Shown here: positions 1 to 12,369 of the stretch, piece after piece | Layout of the letters: every line of letters starts with the position of its first letter | Position numbering within the stretch: position 1 is the stretch's first letter | DNA from: Adiantum capillus-veneris | Lineage: Eukaryota > Streptophyta > Polypodiopsida > Polypodiales > Pteridaceae | Direction of reading: 5' to 3' | Assembly (NCBI GenBank): GCA_014529385.2 | Contig: CM043950.1 | Span: 80,986,343-81,050,342 of the forward strand | Length of the DNA: 64,000 nt | The notes under the pieces: generated by a model | Databases searched by the model: none | Seen by the model: the letters and a program-made list of their open reading frames with translations, nothing else | What the model was told of the DNA's origin: nothing | Program-made: the position numbers and the translations under genes

Positions 1-1
1 A

Positions 2-1230
2 GAAACTACCGAGGCATCAAAGCCTTAGGATACCCGAGAAGAAGACCGACCATCTACCTCTACACAAGAACCATCAGCAATTACAACACAGCAGGAAGCC
101 ACACATGAGGCTGCATGCACATCTCAGCTGGCAAGACAGGAGGAGTGGAAATCAAACGACAAGGTAATCATCCAAGTCAATGAATATGCACGTTAGATGC
201 AGGAAATGACGGAGAGACTCCGCTTAGTAGCACTAAACTGTAGCACAAAGGCCAAAGAACTTGAAATGATGATCGACGCTCTCCAAGGAGAGTTAGAAGA
301 TAGGATGACTATCATCACTGATCTTCAAAGGCACGTGCAAGAGCTGAAGGCAGAAGCGGAACAGCATCAGTTGGCTAGAGATAGGCAACAAAAAGAAATG
401 GAGGAGTTAGGTGATCTACTCACCAAACTATCTGATGCCTGCAAAGCAAAAGACGAGCAACTAACAGAAATTACGAATGAGCTTCTTACAACATCTCTGT
501 CAGCTCAAAAAATTCAGGTTCAATTAGGTGACGCCAATGCTTCTTTGCAGTATTCTAAACAGAGGATTAATGATCATGCCATTTTCTTACGGCAAATAAG
601 AGAAAATCCAATCATGGCCTCGATCAAAGGAACTGACGAAGTGTATAAGGCACTCGAGAAGTAAAATAAAGACCTTGAATTGGAATTAAAGCTAGAACAA
701 CCACAGTGCAGGGACCTGGCATTGATGCGGGTTCAAAGAGAGGAGGAGCTTCTAAAGGAGATAGTTGAACTCAAGCGCATTAATCAACTCCTCAAAGATG
801 GGAAACCAGACATGTAGGAAGAGGCGGGCACTTCAGAGCCACCACAGATAGACATAGCCTCGGTCTCATTTGCTTAGTTTGAGACACAATCCACAGCAGA
901 GCCGAGTGGTGATGAAGAGTTTCAGATTAACATCACGGATGAAGACACAATGCTAATGGTTCAGCTGTCAAAAGCTGAAGAAGACGCACTGAAGGAGAAG
1001 ATCACCCTAGAGGTGGATGAGCAATGAAAAGCCGCAATGGATTGGGAGTTAAGAGTTTTACACTCTATCAATGTCACTCAACTCACTCCCAATTAGGTCA
1101 ACACTCAATGGAACCAAAAATCTCTACCCTACCCTCTCATCAAAGTGGAATTATTACAGGTGAAAGAGAGGCAGTACAAGGATATGCAAAAGATGGTGCA
1201 CATAGAGACCACCCAAAGTGGAGGTTAAGC
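2..1230 (+). pseudogene. decayed coiled-coil ORF of a retroelement
   Basis: One forward frame stays nearly open across about 1.2 kb, interrupted by single stops near 194, 662, 815, 875, 1025 and 1094; the longest clean piece is 197-664 (155 codons). The translation is rich in Glu, Gln, Lys and Leu with heptad spacing (for example ELKAEAEQHQLARD and EELLKEIVELKRINQLLKDG), so a long parallel coiled coil is likely. Several stops are TAG or TGA codons that a single C-to-T change could make from CAG or CGA. No reverse transcriptase, protease or integrase motif is present. A polypurine tract and LTR start follow at 1932-1946, which suggests this is the internal region of an LTR element whose 5' part lies left of the window. 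The function is unknown; a structural (gag-like) role is only inferred from position and coiled-coil character. Confidence 0.5.
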
Positions 1231-1261
1231 TGGCTGAACAAGAATCTGAGATACCTGATTC

Positions 1262-1915
1262 TGTTCACAAGAGCACCTGCAGCCCTTCAAAGAGATCCAA
1301 CCTTTTGTATTGTACCCAGAGTAAGAACATGGCAAGCACATGAAGCACTGCAAAACAAGAGGCCAACTTGGCTTAAATTCCCCAGGCTGCCAGCTCCAGA
1401 GAGAGGCCAAGCGATAGAGGAATACATGGTGAAAACCCTAACTGGCACCATGTCTTTCTTCAAGAGTCTACTAGATCTCTCTTGTGCCATGTTATATAAG
1501 ATCTGGAGGATGCTGCTAACATGTATACAAGTTTTTAATGAGCCTAATCAAACATGAGCCCCATGGCTATCATTCTTTGAAGAAAACAAAGGCTTATGCT
1601 GCGGCCTAAGTGGGCAGCCTTTAGAAGAAGTCCTTACAGATTCTATGCCAGATGTATGTTCTTGCCACCGAATAATATGCTGGCCTTTGAAGAAGCTTTC
1701 TACACTGGATCCTTCACCTGGCGAATGAAGATATTTGCGCCAACATCCAGGTTTGTAGGCTACTCAACAATGGAGCTGAAGAATAACGTAACAATGCATT
1801 TCTACAAGTGCACGACAAAGAAAGACGAATCAGGTACCAGAAGGCACTGGATGCGCTAAAAGACTACCTCGCCAGCCGTCAACCCGAAGACTATTTCAGC
1901 CCATAAAGTTGTGTC
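1262..1915 (+). pseudogene. degenerate coding remnant upstream of LTR
   Basis: Short open pieces in shifting frames continue from the coiled-coil region to just before the polypurine tract. One (1596-1859) reads as compact hydrophobic and basic sequence with FEEAFYTGSFTWRMKIFAP; another frame at about 1800-1912 ends in ALKDYLASRQPEDYFSP and a stop. Frame changes between the pieces indicate indel decay. I do not recognise a domain. The position directly before the LTR fits the 3' end of the element's internal region. Confidence 0.35.
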
Positions 1916-1931
1916 AAGGGACGACACAGGC

Positions 1932-2285
1932 GAGGAGGGAGGGAATGTTAGCAGCAAGCTAGCACAGACACCATTTTTCAAAGTTCTCTTTGTAAAACAT
2001 TTATTATTTTGATAAATTGAGAATATTGTAACTCCTATTTTCTCGGATAAACTCTATAATTAATGAGCCGGGGCTACAAGCTTCCAGATTGTATCAGCCA
2101 ATCATTACCCAGCTTTGATAGAACTCCAGATTATTAGTTTTGACCACCCAAAAACCTTGGCTAAGGTACAAAAGCCATTTTTTGTAAGTTTTTAATAAGC
2201 TTTTTGGATAAGAAATACACAGTGTGAGCTAACGGCGCTCACTTCTCTCCTTCTTGTGCTTCCTACTCCCTCTCTGGTTGTCACA
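1932..2285 (+). mobile_element. polypurine tract and candidate 3' LTR
   Basis: A purine run (GAGGAGGGAGGGAA, 1932-1945) is followed at once by TGTTAGCAGCAAG, the usual arrangement of plus-strand primer tract and LTR start. The downstream stretch is AT-rich with no reading frame. A plausible LTR end is TTGTCACA at about 2285, which gives about 340 bp, but no second LTR or target duplication is in the window, so the end is uncertain. Confidence 0.5.
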
Positions 2286-3974
2286 ATGCAAATGCGTTTG
2301 TTGCATTGCAACCGCAGGTAAGAGTTCTACGCATTGATGTTATCCATTCACAGTATTTCATAGTTTTTGGCATCATCGACCCGCGGCCTAATTTCATCAT
2401 AACTAAGAATTTACACTTTCAAATAAAAAACTAAGCATAGGCGGGGTATTGGGGCATCATTGCTAAGCATTTAGATGCATTCCTGGTAGAAAACGACTAG
2501 GTCAAAAATCTACTGCTGCTAATAATCGCGATTTTGGACCTTGACCTAAAGTGGGATGTCATTTGATGTTGTACCGGATGTGATTTCTTTGTCAATGAGC
2601 GATTGTCTTTTGGTGATTTCAGTCACTTGAGTGTAGCTTGAGTTAGATGCGAGTTATTAGTTGTTTTCCAAGAGATTGACAACCTCTACCTCTATGCACT
2701 AGTTGAGTCAGCTTCGTCCTATGGTTTGACAAATTAATCGTGGTTCTCGCTAATACTGCAATAAGATAGGATGGTAAGGTTAGACATGCGTCCCACATGG
2801 TGCAGCCATCGATATGGTAGAGAACCAAAAGTTTTCAAGAGCAATCAATAGCCAGTAAGTTTTTAAAAAAAGAGGAGCACTATAAGAACAGAAATCTCAT
2901 GTATTATGCAACTAAAAAACATTTAACAGTAATAGTGCCTGCGACATTACCATAGCCACCATGTCATGGCATGATGATGCATATGTTCTTTTCATCAAAG
3001 AGTAACATACCCAATTATTAGAGCAAGAGCATCATGGTTTTTCTCAAATGCGCCATTATGGCCATTTAGTGTAAGCCAGGTACCAACATCGTGACAGTAA
3101 TCAATTCGGCAGACCCAGCAATAAGCTATTGTGTGGAGGGTAGAGCACCACAAACCCCCATTATTTTCAATTAAAAATACAGTCCCGACACAAAGTAATA
3201 GTTAATTAATCAGGACACCAAACCCCACCATCCTACAACAGAGATTAGTAAGCAAGACAAGGAAATAACCCACATTGTATTGGTTATCAGGGCAAAAAAT
3301 GGCATCTTTAACCAACCATATGCAATGACCACCAGTCATAGGGTGGGGGAAAAAACCATAAGCAGTAATTTTAATGCAATTTTTGGTAATCAAACAACAC
3401 TGAAAAAGCCCCATGCCTGGTTTTATAAAAATTGTAGCAGGAGATCACAAATTAACAAAACATACTCCTCTCAAAGTGTTAACCCATGTGGAAAGAGACC
3501 TAAGTATGTAATAAGTGAAGCAAGAAATAGCAGTGATCGACCTGAGCAACTTGAGAAGAGAGTTCCATACTTTGTAAGAGAAATGCAGTAGAAAGTTTCA
3601 AGCAATCACACAGAGCACAACTAAAACTAAGTGAGGGGCAGAGATGCACCCTCACCTTTAAATAGAGCAAGGAGGGAGGTAGCAATAACTCCAAATCGTG
3701 CAGATATCCAGGCATTTAGAGGGATCTCCAGCAAAGCAAATGAAGCCGCCTACGCGGTGCCATGAGGAGGTAGCCAGAGTATTCACGGTAGGGTTTCACC
3801 CAAGGAGAAAACTACCCAAGTGTTGCGACGGGTTAGGCCCTGTAGTATTACCCATAGGAGGTGGTAAACAAAACCTAGGAGGTAAGTGAGCTCGTGCACT
3901 CCCTCAAGTGAGGTGGAGTGTGTAGTCCTTTCTAGCCACAGCTTTATCATGATTTTTTTAAAAATACAAAGGGT
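2286..3974. other. unassigned non-coding stretch
   Basis: No reading frame with family resemblance on either strand. The short frames here are interrupted and have no recognisable composition. Probably old, unclassified repeat sequence. Confidence 0.4.
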
Positions 3975-4030
3975 TTTTAAAAACAAAATCTCATAGAGGA
4001 GGCATAAAAATATTCTGAAGCTCTCTTTTC

Positions 4031-4032
<2 letters not shown>

Positions 4033-4072
<40 letters not shown>

Positions 4073-4099
4073 ATATGAACAACAAGTAAAGTAGCCCTC

Positions 4100-4126
<27 letters not shown>
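4033..4126. repeat. (GA)n and (GT)n microsatellites
   Basis: An uninterrupted GA tract of about 38 bp (4033-4070) is followed 30 bp later by a GT tract of about 27 bp (4100-4126). The two classes recur as neighbours throughout the window. Confidence 0.95.
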
Positions 4127-4132
<6 letters not shown>

Positions 4133-4209
4133 GACCAATCCGAATAGGTCCCGATCCAAGGTTTAGGTTTAAGTGAGGTCCCCCCCTTTTTTTCAAAGAA
4201 CAAAGAGTA

Positions 4210-7200
4210 CTAAAGTAGCATAGTGCTAATTAGAGAAATGAGATTCTCTAGATAAAAGTGTAACCCAGGCCAACTATGCTGGGTGAGATCCTGTGTAATA
4301 GTGTTACAGATCTGCTTTCTATCAAACCCGTTAAGGCAATACTTATTGATTAGTTGATAAACCTCCTCCCATGCAAGAAAAGAGTTAGAGGAAGAATAGC
4401 AGATTAAGTGTAGCAGGCTGATGCATGAGCTAATAGCAGCCGTGTGAGGCCTATTGCTATTCTTTTTTATGCATTCTACAAGTGGTAGTTTCAAGAGACC
4501 CTTTTCCAGACAAACCTTTGGTCATATCCACCAACAGATGGGATATGAAGGGAAATAGAAATGTTAAGGAATTGGATAGATGTGCAAACAGTCCCATTAG
4601 GTGTGATGATCTCATGGAGAGAAGTGGGTTCAATTTTAAGGCAGTGAGGATAAATTAGATAAATTTATTTAAGGAAATCTCTATTATTGACACTAAGTAA
4701 GTCATCCATATATCTATAGGTATGTCTAAACTGTGAAAGCTTATTTTTGTAAGACTCCATGGTTTTGAGAGACCACTTGTATTCAAAAAAACCAAGGTAA
4801 ATATTACACATAAGTGGAGAGCATGAGAATCCCATGGGGATGCCTAGGCATTGGTTAAAGCAAAGACCACCTAAAACAATAGTGCAGTTACTCAGAAGCC
4901 AGGAGAAGTAACAACAAAGCTTAGCTTCATTAAAGTGTAAGGAGTGAGATAATTTAATCCATGTGGGTTTATTGGAAAGAGAGATGTAGAAAAGTTTCTT
5001 ATTTCTAGCATTGGAGAAGGCCATTTTAATCACCTTGGCAAGAAAACTCTTAAGGCCAAGATCCCCTTCCAGGGGAATGTTTTCGTAACATTGTGTAATG
5101 TCATCAGTAAAAATGTGGAAGATATGCTGAGGAAGATTAAGAGAGACTTCCGTGGAGTTTTTTGTAAGCCAAAAAGGATTGTATTGACTATGTAAGAACT
5201 CTTGGCAGATTTTTTGTTTAGTGGCACAAATAAGCTCAAATTCGGATAATATAAGGTCAAGACATAAAGTAATATCATTGGTGATATCAGTGAAAATACC
5301 GTTGGAGGCATCAGATATCCATCAGAACTTATGCTTATGAAATTTATAAGTGGAAAATAAGACCGGTAACTTAGTGTTCAGAACAAAGTAGCCTAGATTC
5401 CCTAAGTGTTTAGCGATTTTATTGGTGATAGTTTGTAGTGGAGATTTAATATTACAGAATTCCTTACGAGATACTCGATCACAAGCGGCAATCCAAGCAA
5501 GGTATTTGCAAATAATAGTGGGACAGTTAGAGCTTTTGTCAAGCCCACCAACAAACCATTTACCAAAGATTTTTTGAAAATCAAAAGTTAGTTGAGCTCT
5601 AAGCTGGGAGTCATCTCAAGATAGCCATTTTTTAAAGAGTTGTGATACCTTTTGAATGAAGCATTCCTTCACAACTTTCTTTAAGTCTGGTAGGACTGTC
5701 ATCTCCAGTTGGAGAGTACTGACAAGTTCAGTGAGGCAGCTTAGTATAGCTGATAGAGCAAGTTAGGGAATTTTGGGAAAGTTAGGTATATGATTGAGCC
5801 CTTTGGCTAAAATTCTACGTACTTTGGTATTTTCAATAATGCTAAGATCACAGGTGCACACATGGTTAGAGGATGAACTAGGTGTTAGAAAAGAAGTGAG
5901 GGAGTTGGGGTTAATCAAAGAGTTGGATCTTTTGAGAGTAGGTGAGTCATCCTCATCAATACACGGTTTAAGTACGCTATTGATGATCTTAACACCCTAA
6001 AGTTAGCATAAGTAGCTAAGTAAATTACAGGTTCATCAGATTTTAACTCCTTCAAGATATCCAGCATTAACCCATGGAAGATGTTAAAGTCAATCTATGC
6101 AATAACAATTTGTTTAGCTTGGCCGCCTAACCAAGATCAAATGAAAGAGAAATGAAAATCCATAGATTTTTCTTGGAAGAGTAAGTCCAAATGGTTGAGA
6201 ATAAACCAAATGGTGTGATCGAGCCACATAATGTTGGATTCATAAGAGGTTTTAGGAGCAAGAAATCTGCAGGCACATTTTACATAAGGTCGAAAGACAT
6301 TCCAGATGGATTCACTGTAAAAATCAGGATTACTCTTGGCAAATTCCATGTTTCCTTTGGTACGGATGTAGAGGCCGGTATTGGAAGGGCACTTGGAGTG
6401 GTCAATGAGATTGAGACTGAACGGTGCTTTGATAAGCTCCCCTTTGTCCAAAAATTTTCCTCCTTTTAGAATCTTGAGTCTACAGTCTTCTATAGTAGAG
6501 GCAGGGAGGTTGGCAAGGTAGACCCAAGTTTCACTCAAAATGGGTGCTAAGAAAGCTTTGTTGGACAGGACCCAAAGTTGATGGTCAACCCCAAGGGATT
6601 CAATTTCAATTTGTCTAACAGTTAAGATAGGAAAAACTTTGGATATTTTAGGCACCATCTCCAAGAGGTTAGAGTCATTGAGGGAGCAAAGATTACTCTA
6701 AAATTCCTTAACTGATTCAAGGGCAGGACTATCGCGACAAAAGATTCCACCAGTTTGTGAAATAGTTGGAGTAGCCGGTGTACACACAAAAGAGGAATTG
6801 AGACCACATAGCTTCCTAAGAAAGTTAGACAAACCAGCACCAGTGGGGGAGAAAAGGGCAAGCTCTTGCTCGTATTGCGAGGAGAGTAGGGGAAGCTGGG
6901 CTATGTAATGGGCGATTAAATTCACTCCTTCCATGGAGTCTTTATCCAATGTAGCTAAAGTTTTGACCCAATCATTAAAAGACAGCATATGTAAGACATA
7001 TAATTTCTTGTCAGAGGTAAGATCCGAATCATAAATAAGTTGAGAAGCATCCAAGCTGCTAATACATCTAAGTATAAGAGATGTGCACTGAGAGAGGCTC
7101 CAAGGAAAATTACAATCCCTATGAGAGAGCAAGAGTCTGCAATTTTTTAAAAAAGTGAGGTGAGGTTCACTTATACTTACTATAGTAAGTAATACAATCT

Positions 7201-7300
7201 TTGGCCTTCCTAGAGAGGAAGGGTCTAGTTCTAACTGCCAAAGCATTCCTTGGTTTATGGTCCTTAAGGTATAGCTTAATCTGTTTGAGAATCTTTGCAT
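4210..7300 (-). pseudogene. Penelope/TERT-lineage reverse transcriptase, broken
   Basis: Read on the minus strand from 7300 to 4210, this is one long gene of about 1,000 codons broken by a few stops and frameshifts. The RT domain occupies roughly 5600-4450. In order: an N-terminal finger segment (FVGGLDKSSNCPTIICKYLA), a template-contact segment (LPVLFSTYKFHKHKF then WISDAS), motif A with its aspartate pair (FTDDITQCYENIPLEG, about 5105-5060), motif B (CLGIPMGFSCSPLMCNIYL, about 4850-4795), and motif C (RYMDDLLSVNN, about 4715-4680). This pattern differs from LINE (FADD), Copia and Gypsy enzymes and resembles the Penelope-like and TERT branch. About 500 residues before the RT (7300-5800) are well kept in one frame but match no domain I know. 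No GIY-YIG endonuclease was seen on either side. It may be an endonuclease-lacking Penelope-like element or a relative of the cellular rvt genes. The RT call is firm; subfamily placement is inference. Confidence 0.68.
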
Positions 7301-8219
7301 GATTCTCAGGGTTGTGATTAGTGCTCATGCGGCCTGTCTTTCTATAGGGTAAAACTTCCTGAAAAAAGGAATAGTATAAACATAAATGAAAGTGAAAACA
7401 GTAACTGTAATTTTTTGGGCCTGCAAACCTTGAACCGGCAAAGTCAAGGACTATAATAGCCGTGAGCAGGGCACCAGAAATAGAGTCTACGAAGGGCCAC
7501 CTAACACCAATCCACTGGTCAAGGGATGACAGATTGTGGGTCCAACTTAGAACTCAATTTCAACGAAAATTTCCAAAGCCAGCATCCCGGTTTCCGGTTT
7601 CTCTAGAAAGAAAAACCTTATGTATAGAATGTGTGTGTAGTGGTTAAATTCTAGATAATAAGACATAATTGAACTTTTACATTCAAAAGATAGCTGGCAG
7701 TGGAACAAAGAAGAGATAAGTAAAAAAACAATTCAGTATTAGGATCGTTTAAGTACAATGTTTGTAGGAAAGAGATCCTCTTTCAGTATGCAGATAGTAA
7801 AAGAACTTCCCAAATCATAAGTGAGTGTTCCATCCAGTGTAGGACATCTTTCCAAAGTCAAAACAACCTTCCAATATAAGATAGAGTCATTCTCTGCATC
7901 ATTCCAAACAAGACAACAATTCAGTTAGCCTTGGATGTGTTTTACAGGTATCAATGGACTATACCAGTTGTTATCCATGTCCATCTTACAAACTTTTTTA
8001 AAACCTTACAAGCTAAGCCCAAAGTTAGGAAATATATATTTTCTCTAATTTCCTAAAATAATCCCAAAGTTTTTAGTCAAAGAGCATCATTTTGATTAGA
8101 AGCCCATCACCCCTTCTAATCCAAGTGGTAGAATCCCCCTATCCATATATTTTCATCAATTTTATGAGTTATGAAAGCTCCACCAAATGAAGTTTATAAA
8201 GAAGTTTTATTTACAGATA
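7301..8219. other. non-coding flank between RT gene and R1
   Basis: No convincing coding frame. It may contain the 5' untranslated part of the minus-strand RT gene near 7300-7450, but no promoter motif stands out. No repeat shared with the rest of the window was noticed. Confidence 0.35.
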
Positions 8220-10260
8220 AGACATATCTAAGAATTTTGGAGAAAATGCATAATTTTGGGACAAATTTTTGTGAACCATGTTCTTGAGTGGTAGTTTCAC
8301 TATGCTAGGTTGGGATCATTGTCAACCATTGGTGTTAAATTTGCTAGGTTGCATTGTTGTCAATGGTTGGGTGTCTAATTCTACTAACTCAAAGAAGTTG
8401 CATTGTGCTAGGAATAAGAAGTATACAAAGAACTTAAAAAGTTTTGTTGTTTAGATGGTATCAAGAGAATGTAAGGAATGGGAAACATTGAGTTTTGAAA
8501 TTGTAAAGTCAACATAAATATAGCTAACATAGCTTGCCTTGTTGTAGAAGTAATGGTAGAATTTGAAGTCACTTGGAGGGCCTTAGATGGGTAGGTGTGG
8601 GGATTGCCATTTTTAATGTCACTTCTCTAAAGCTAGTTAGCTGTCTCGTAAAACTCAATTTTGGAACGTGTTAGTTTGTGATAGATAAAGCATTGCTATT
8701 TTTTGTCACACAATGAAAGAATAGGAGTTTTTTTATAATAAAAAATTGTATGTCCGAAGGAGTAGTTATTCTACAAGAAAAAAATGTAAAACTTGAGTTC
8801 TAGTCAAGTCAAAACGTTAAAACTTGAGTTAGCTAGAACACTCATTACAAGGTCAAACAACCCAAACCAAAAGCATCTTTCATGTATAAATTGACAAGAG
8901 GTAGCAGACACTTGTACATAGAAAATAAAATTTCTCAAAAAATTCTATGAACATCATTAGAAACTTACAATTGGCACTCTCACTCCATAAAATTGAATTA
9001 ATCAAATCAAAGTTGATGTGCTAAAAAACTCTCCTAGTAATTTTTGTGAAGATTATAGCATCATGTCATGTTTAATCTTGGTTTATGCTCGAGGAGCCAC
9101 CCACCACTAAAATTTCATGCTAGAATCTGGTACTAGATTACAAGATCGAACAACCTAGAATTCAAAAATGAATCTTTGTGTAAAAATTTACAAGTCATGT
9201 AGGAACTTAGTGGATTCTTTGTCATTGTTTTTTGTATAGAGAAATACACCATAATATTTATCTTGGGATGCACATACCTAGTATTGTACAACTTGAAGAC
9301 AAGGGCCAATAGTACCTCGAGGGATATGTGATGCATCCCTTGCAAAACCTTATGATGTTGTGGTAGTTCACTGTGTGGGATGTTCACATAGTTTGAGATT
9401 TTTCCTAAAAGATATTCTAAACATTTACTGGGAACTTTGAAATTCTCTCATACTAGAAACGAGAAGGATTAAAATGAATGTTTTAATTACCTAAAAACTT
9501 TCATAGCCCTTCTCTTGTACACTATTTTGCTAAGGCTCAAACTAGAGATTGAGGCTTCAAGAGCCACCCACAATCCAAAATATCCACTAGGTACTTGAGT
9601 TTTATTTTAAACATCCAAAATAGGAAACTATAAAAACAAAAAAATTAAAAACTAAAACAAGAAGAAACTTGAAAGAGATTTTAGACAATCTTGATGTAAG
9701 AAACTCAGACTCATGAGCTTGTGCATCAACATGGCGATCCTTTGTCCCAACAACACCAAGCTAGATATATGTGGTGCCACCTTCACAAAATCTCATGAGA
9801 TTGTATGATGAAATATTATATAAACATACTTTTGATACATACTAGGAGCTGACTTGATAATTCTTCTTTTATTGGATGGAATCTCCTAAGATCCCACTTG
9901 ACGTATTTTGAAGAATGCAGGGTTGGTGGAATCTCCAAAATCCCTAGACTATGCTTAGAGAGATTGACCCCATTACTCATTACTACGAATAGAGTTTTCT
10001 GAGCTAAGCCAATCCATTGTGTCAAGGCTCACATGGAGAAAAATCCATAAGCAATATTTATTAAAACAAAGAAGCTTCCCTACTTGGCTTGCATCCCTCT
10101 CTGACTGGCTCTTCCCCTCGCTTCCTCCTTCGCTCCACATGCCCAATGCATTCTGCTCCTCGTGTTGTCCTGTGGCTTCGCCTTTGCAACATCTTGAAAG
10201 GTTTGATGTCTTTATGCTAGTTTTTGAATTGTGTAGGACAAACTAGCCTTGATAATTCTT
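8220..10260 (+). repeat. dispersed non-coding repeat R1, left part
   Basis: Recognised because inverted pieces occur elsewhere in the window: 8225-8815 matches 39405-39985 in reverse complement, 8790-8880 matches about 26440-26530, and 9940-10250 matches about 26090-26440. The matches carry scattered substitutions and indels, so the copies are old. Bases 8890-9930 have no counterpart in the 26-kb copy and are either an insertion here or a deletion there. There is no coding frame and terminal repeats were not identified, so the class is unknown. Confidence 0.7.
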
Positions 10261-12369
10261 TTACAAGCACGTTGTCGTGTTGTGGCACGTATATAGAGGG
10301 AACATGCATTAAACGATTTATCTTGTGACTTTTTTACGCATAAGTATACTTCACATAATACTCATATGCATAAATAAACTCTTTCTACCATACCTTAGTA
10401 TTACCTTTGATGTAATATAAATGTACATTACTATTAGAAAGTACTGCAGGAGAAGTATCAATGATTGTGCCTCTTTTTTTCTGGGGGGAAAGCATTTGTA
10501 TATTTCTTCTAATATCTCAGCTATACCCTATCATATATAAATTATTTTCTTCTTTTCACATTTATTTAATAATAAAACCCTTCAATAATGCATACCTTCC
10601 TGGATACATACAAGAGGGAAGGGCCTACTAGAAGACTTTATGAAAAGGAAGATCCAAAGCTTCTTGGACCATCCCAATTTGAAAATCCCAACCTAAGGGC
10701 ATGGAGAAAAGGCCAAAACCAAGTCAAGATCTTTTAATAGGCCAATTTTTCTTTTTGAAGCATGTCAATCCGAGTTATAGGTCAAAAGTTACAGGGAAAA
10801 CAGTGAAAAGTCCTCTCACAACTACACTGCAAGAAGAGATGGTAAACAGGTGAATCAAGTGAAAAGAGGTAATCTTGGTCTTTTTCCATAAAATAATATA
10901 TTTGAAGGATAAAATACATAAGCATGTGAATGTGACACCTCAAAGATTCCTTGAAGGACAAGACACACAAGTTGGGACCCCCTGCTGGAGCCATACAAAA
11001 GATGCCAAGGTGGGGCCCACATACATCATGCACCCACATGGAGCCTCAACGACCAAAAATGAAGAATTTCATGATATTTTGAGTCCTAATATTTCCCATT
11101 TTAAGAAATATCCAAAGAACATTTGATTTGGGCTAATTCTTTAGCCTAATCAAGTGATTATGTAAAACATGGCTCCCTCACCTATAAAAAGGGCAACCTT
11201 CTCTTCATTGGGGGCAATTTATGAGTGAGTGAGAATAGCTCAATTCCATAGTGACACAGTCATCTTAGTGTGCCATACTTTCCCTTGAAGAAAGGCTGAA
11301 GTCTTGCCTCTTCTTCTCTCTCCATTAAGGTGGTGACGATTGCTCTCATGTAAGATATATGTTGCTAGTTTTTCTTTCATTTGCATATATAGTCCAATAC
11401 TTGTCTCTAACTCTATCTCTATCTCTCATTATCTATCTTTAATACCACCACCACACTTAGATCTATCTCTAATTCTATCTTTACTCCTTCTTTCATCTCT
11501 CTTGTTGTGTCCTAATTGTTTCATTGGAAGGTATTCAAGCAACAATCTTGTCAATGTAACGGGCACAACCTTCTTGCGGAAAACAATTATGTGCACAAGC
11601 TTAGTAACCATATCTTCATCTTTCACAAGCATCTCTCTCTCTCTTAAGGTTCTCATTCTCTTCCACAAACTCTAGAATCTCCTTTCTACAGGTACTTCTC
11701 TCCCCGCAGTATCCTTATTGCCTATGGTAAACAATAGGGCTTGGGAGAGAAACTCTCTTCTTCTCCTCCTTTCACTTCTTTCACACCTTTATCTTTGAAC
11801 ATACTAAGTATATCATTGATGAATAACCATAATCCACATAGAGGCAATTTCTTTCATTTCCATTCTGTGCAATCTATTATGGTCAACATTTGGATTAGTC
11901 GAAAGATTCACTTTCAGCAATGCATAGTGTTTCTATTTGGTCCTGAAAGGCTCAACGAAATACTTCTCTCACCAGATCCCATCATACTACCTATTATTGA
12001 CTATGACTTCTCTTTTTATGTGAATGTGGTTATTTTATTATGAATTGCTAGACAAAACATATACATTATAGTAAGCACAAAGCTACAGTTCCAAAGAGCA
12101 ATCCGTAGCTTATTTGGACAACAAAGATTAAATATCATTAACTCATCCATTAGCCCTTTTATCCTACCCATGATACGATATGATCGTAATCTTGATGTTA
12201 TCATTTTTGGTTTGTTTTGACTATCTTTCATGAGTTCTCTCCATCACGTTTGTGTTTGTAAGGGAAAGTGAGCAGCTTCTTTGGCTATATTTATTCTTTA
12301 GCTCTAGAAGCTATGTTATCTACATCTTAGCTCCTTCTCATAACCCTTGAGCTTCCTAACAAACTCTCA
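10261..12369. other. possible inserted LTR-like segment within R1
   Basis: The inverted R1 copy at 24.8-26.5 kb passes from the equivalent of 10250 almost directly to the equivalent of about 12400, so this 2.1-kb stretch is probably an insertion. A TATA-like CTATAAAAAGGGC lies at about 11181 and is followed by a CT-rich leader, as in an LTR promoter. No coding frame, clear terminal repeat or target duplication was found. Confidence 0.3.

Noticed and set aside
3977-4203. Small minus-strand frames with Ser-Leu and His-Thr repeats
   Set aside because: Pure microsatellite translations.
11340-12043. Two plus-strand frames of 100-111 codons
   Set aside because: Ser/Leu-rich translation of a CT-rich LTR-like leader without motif support.
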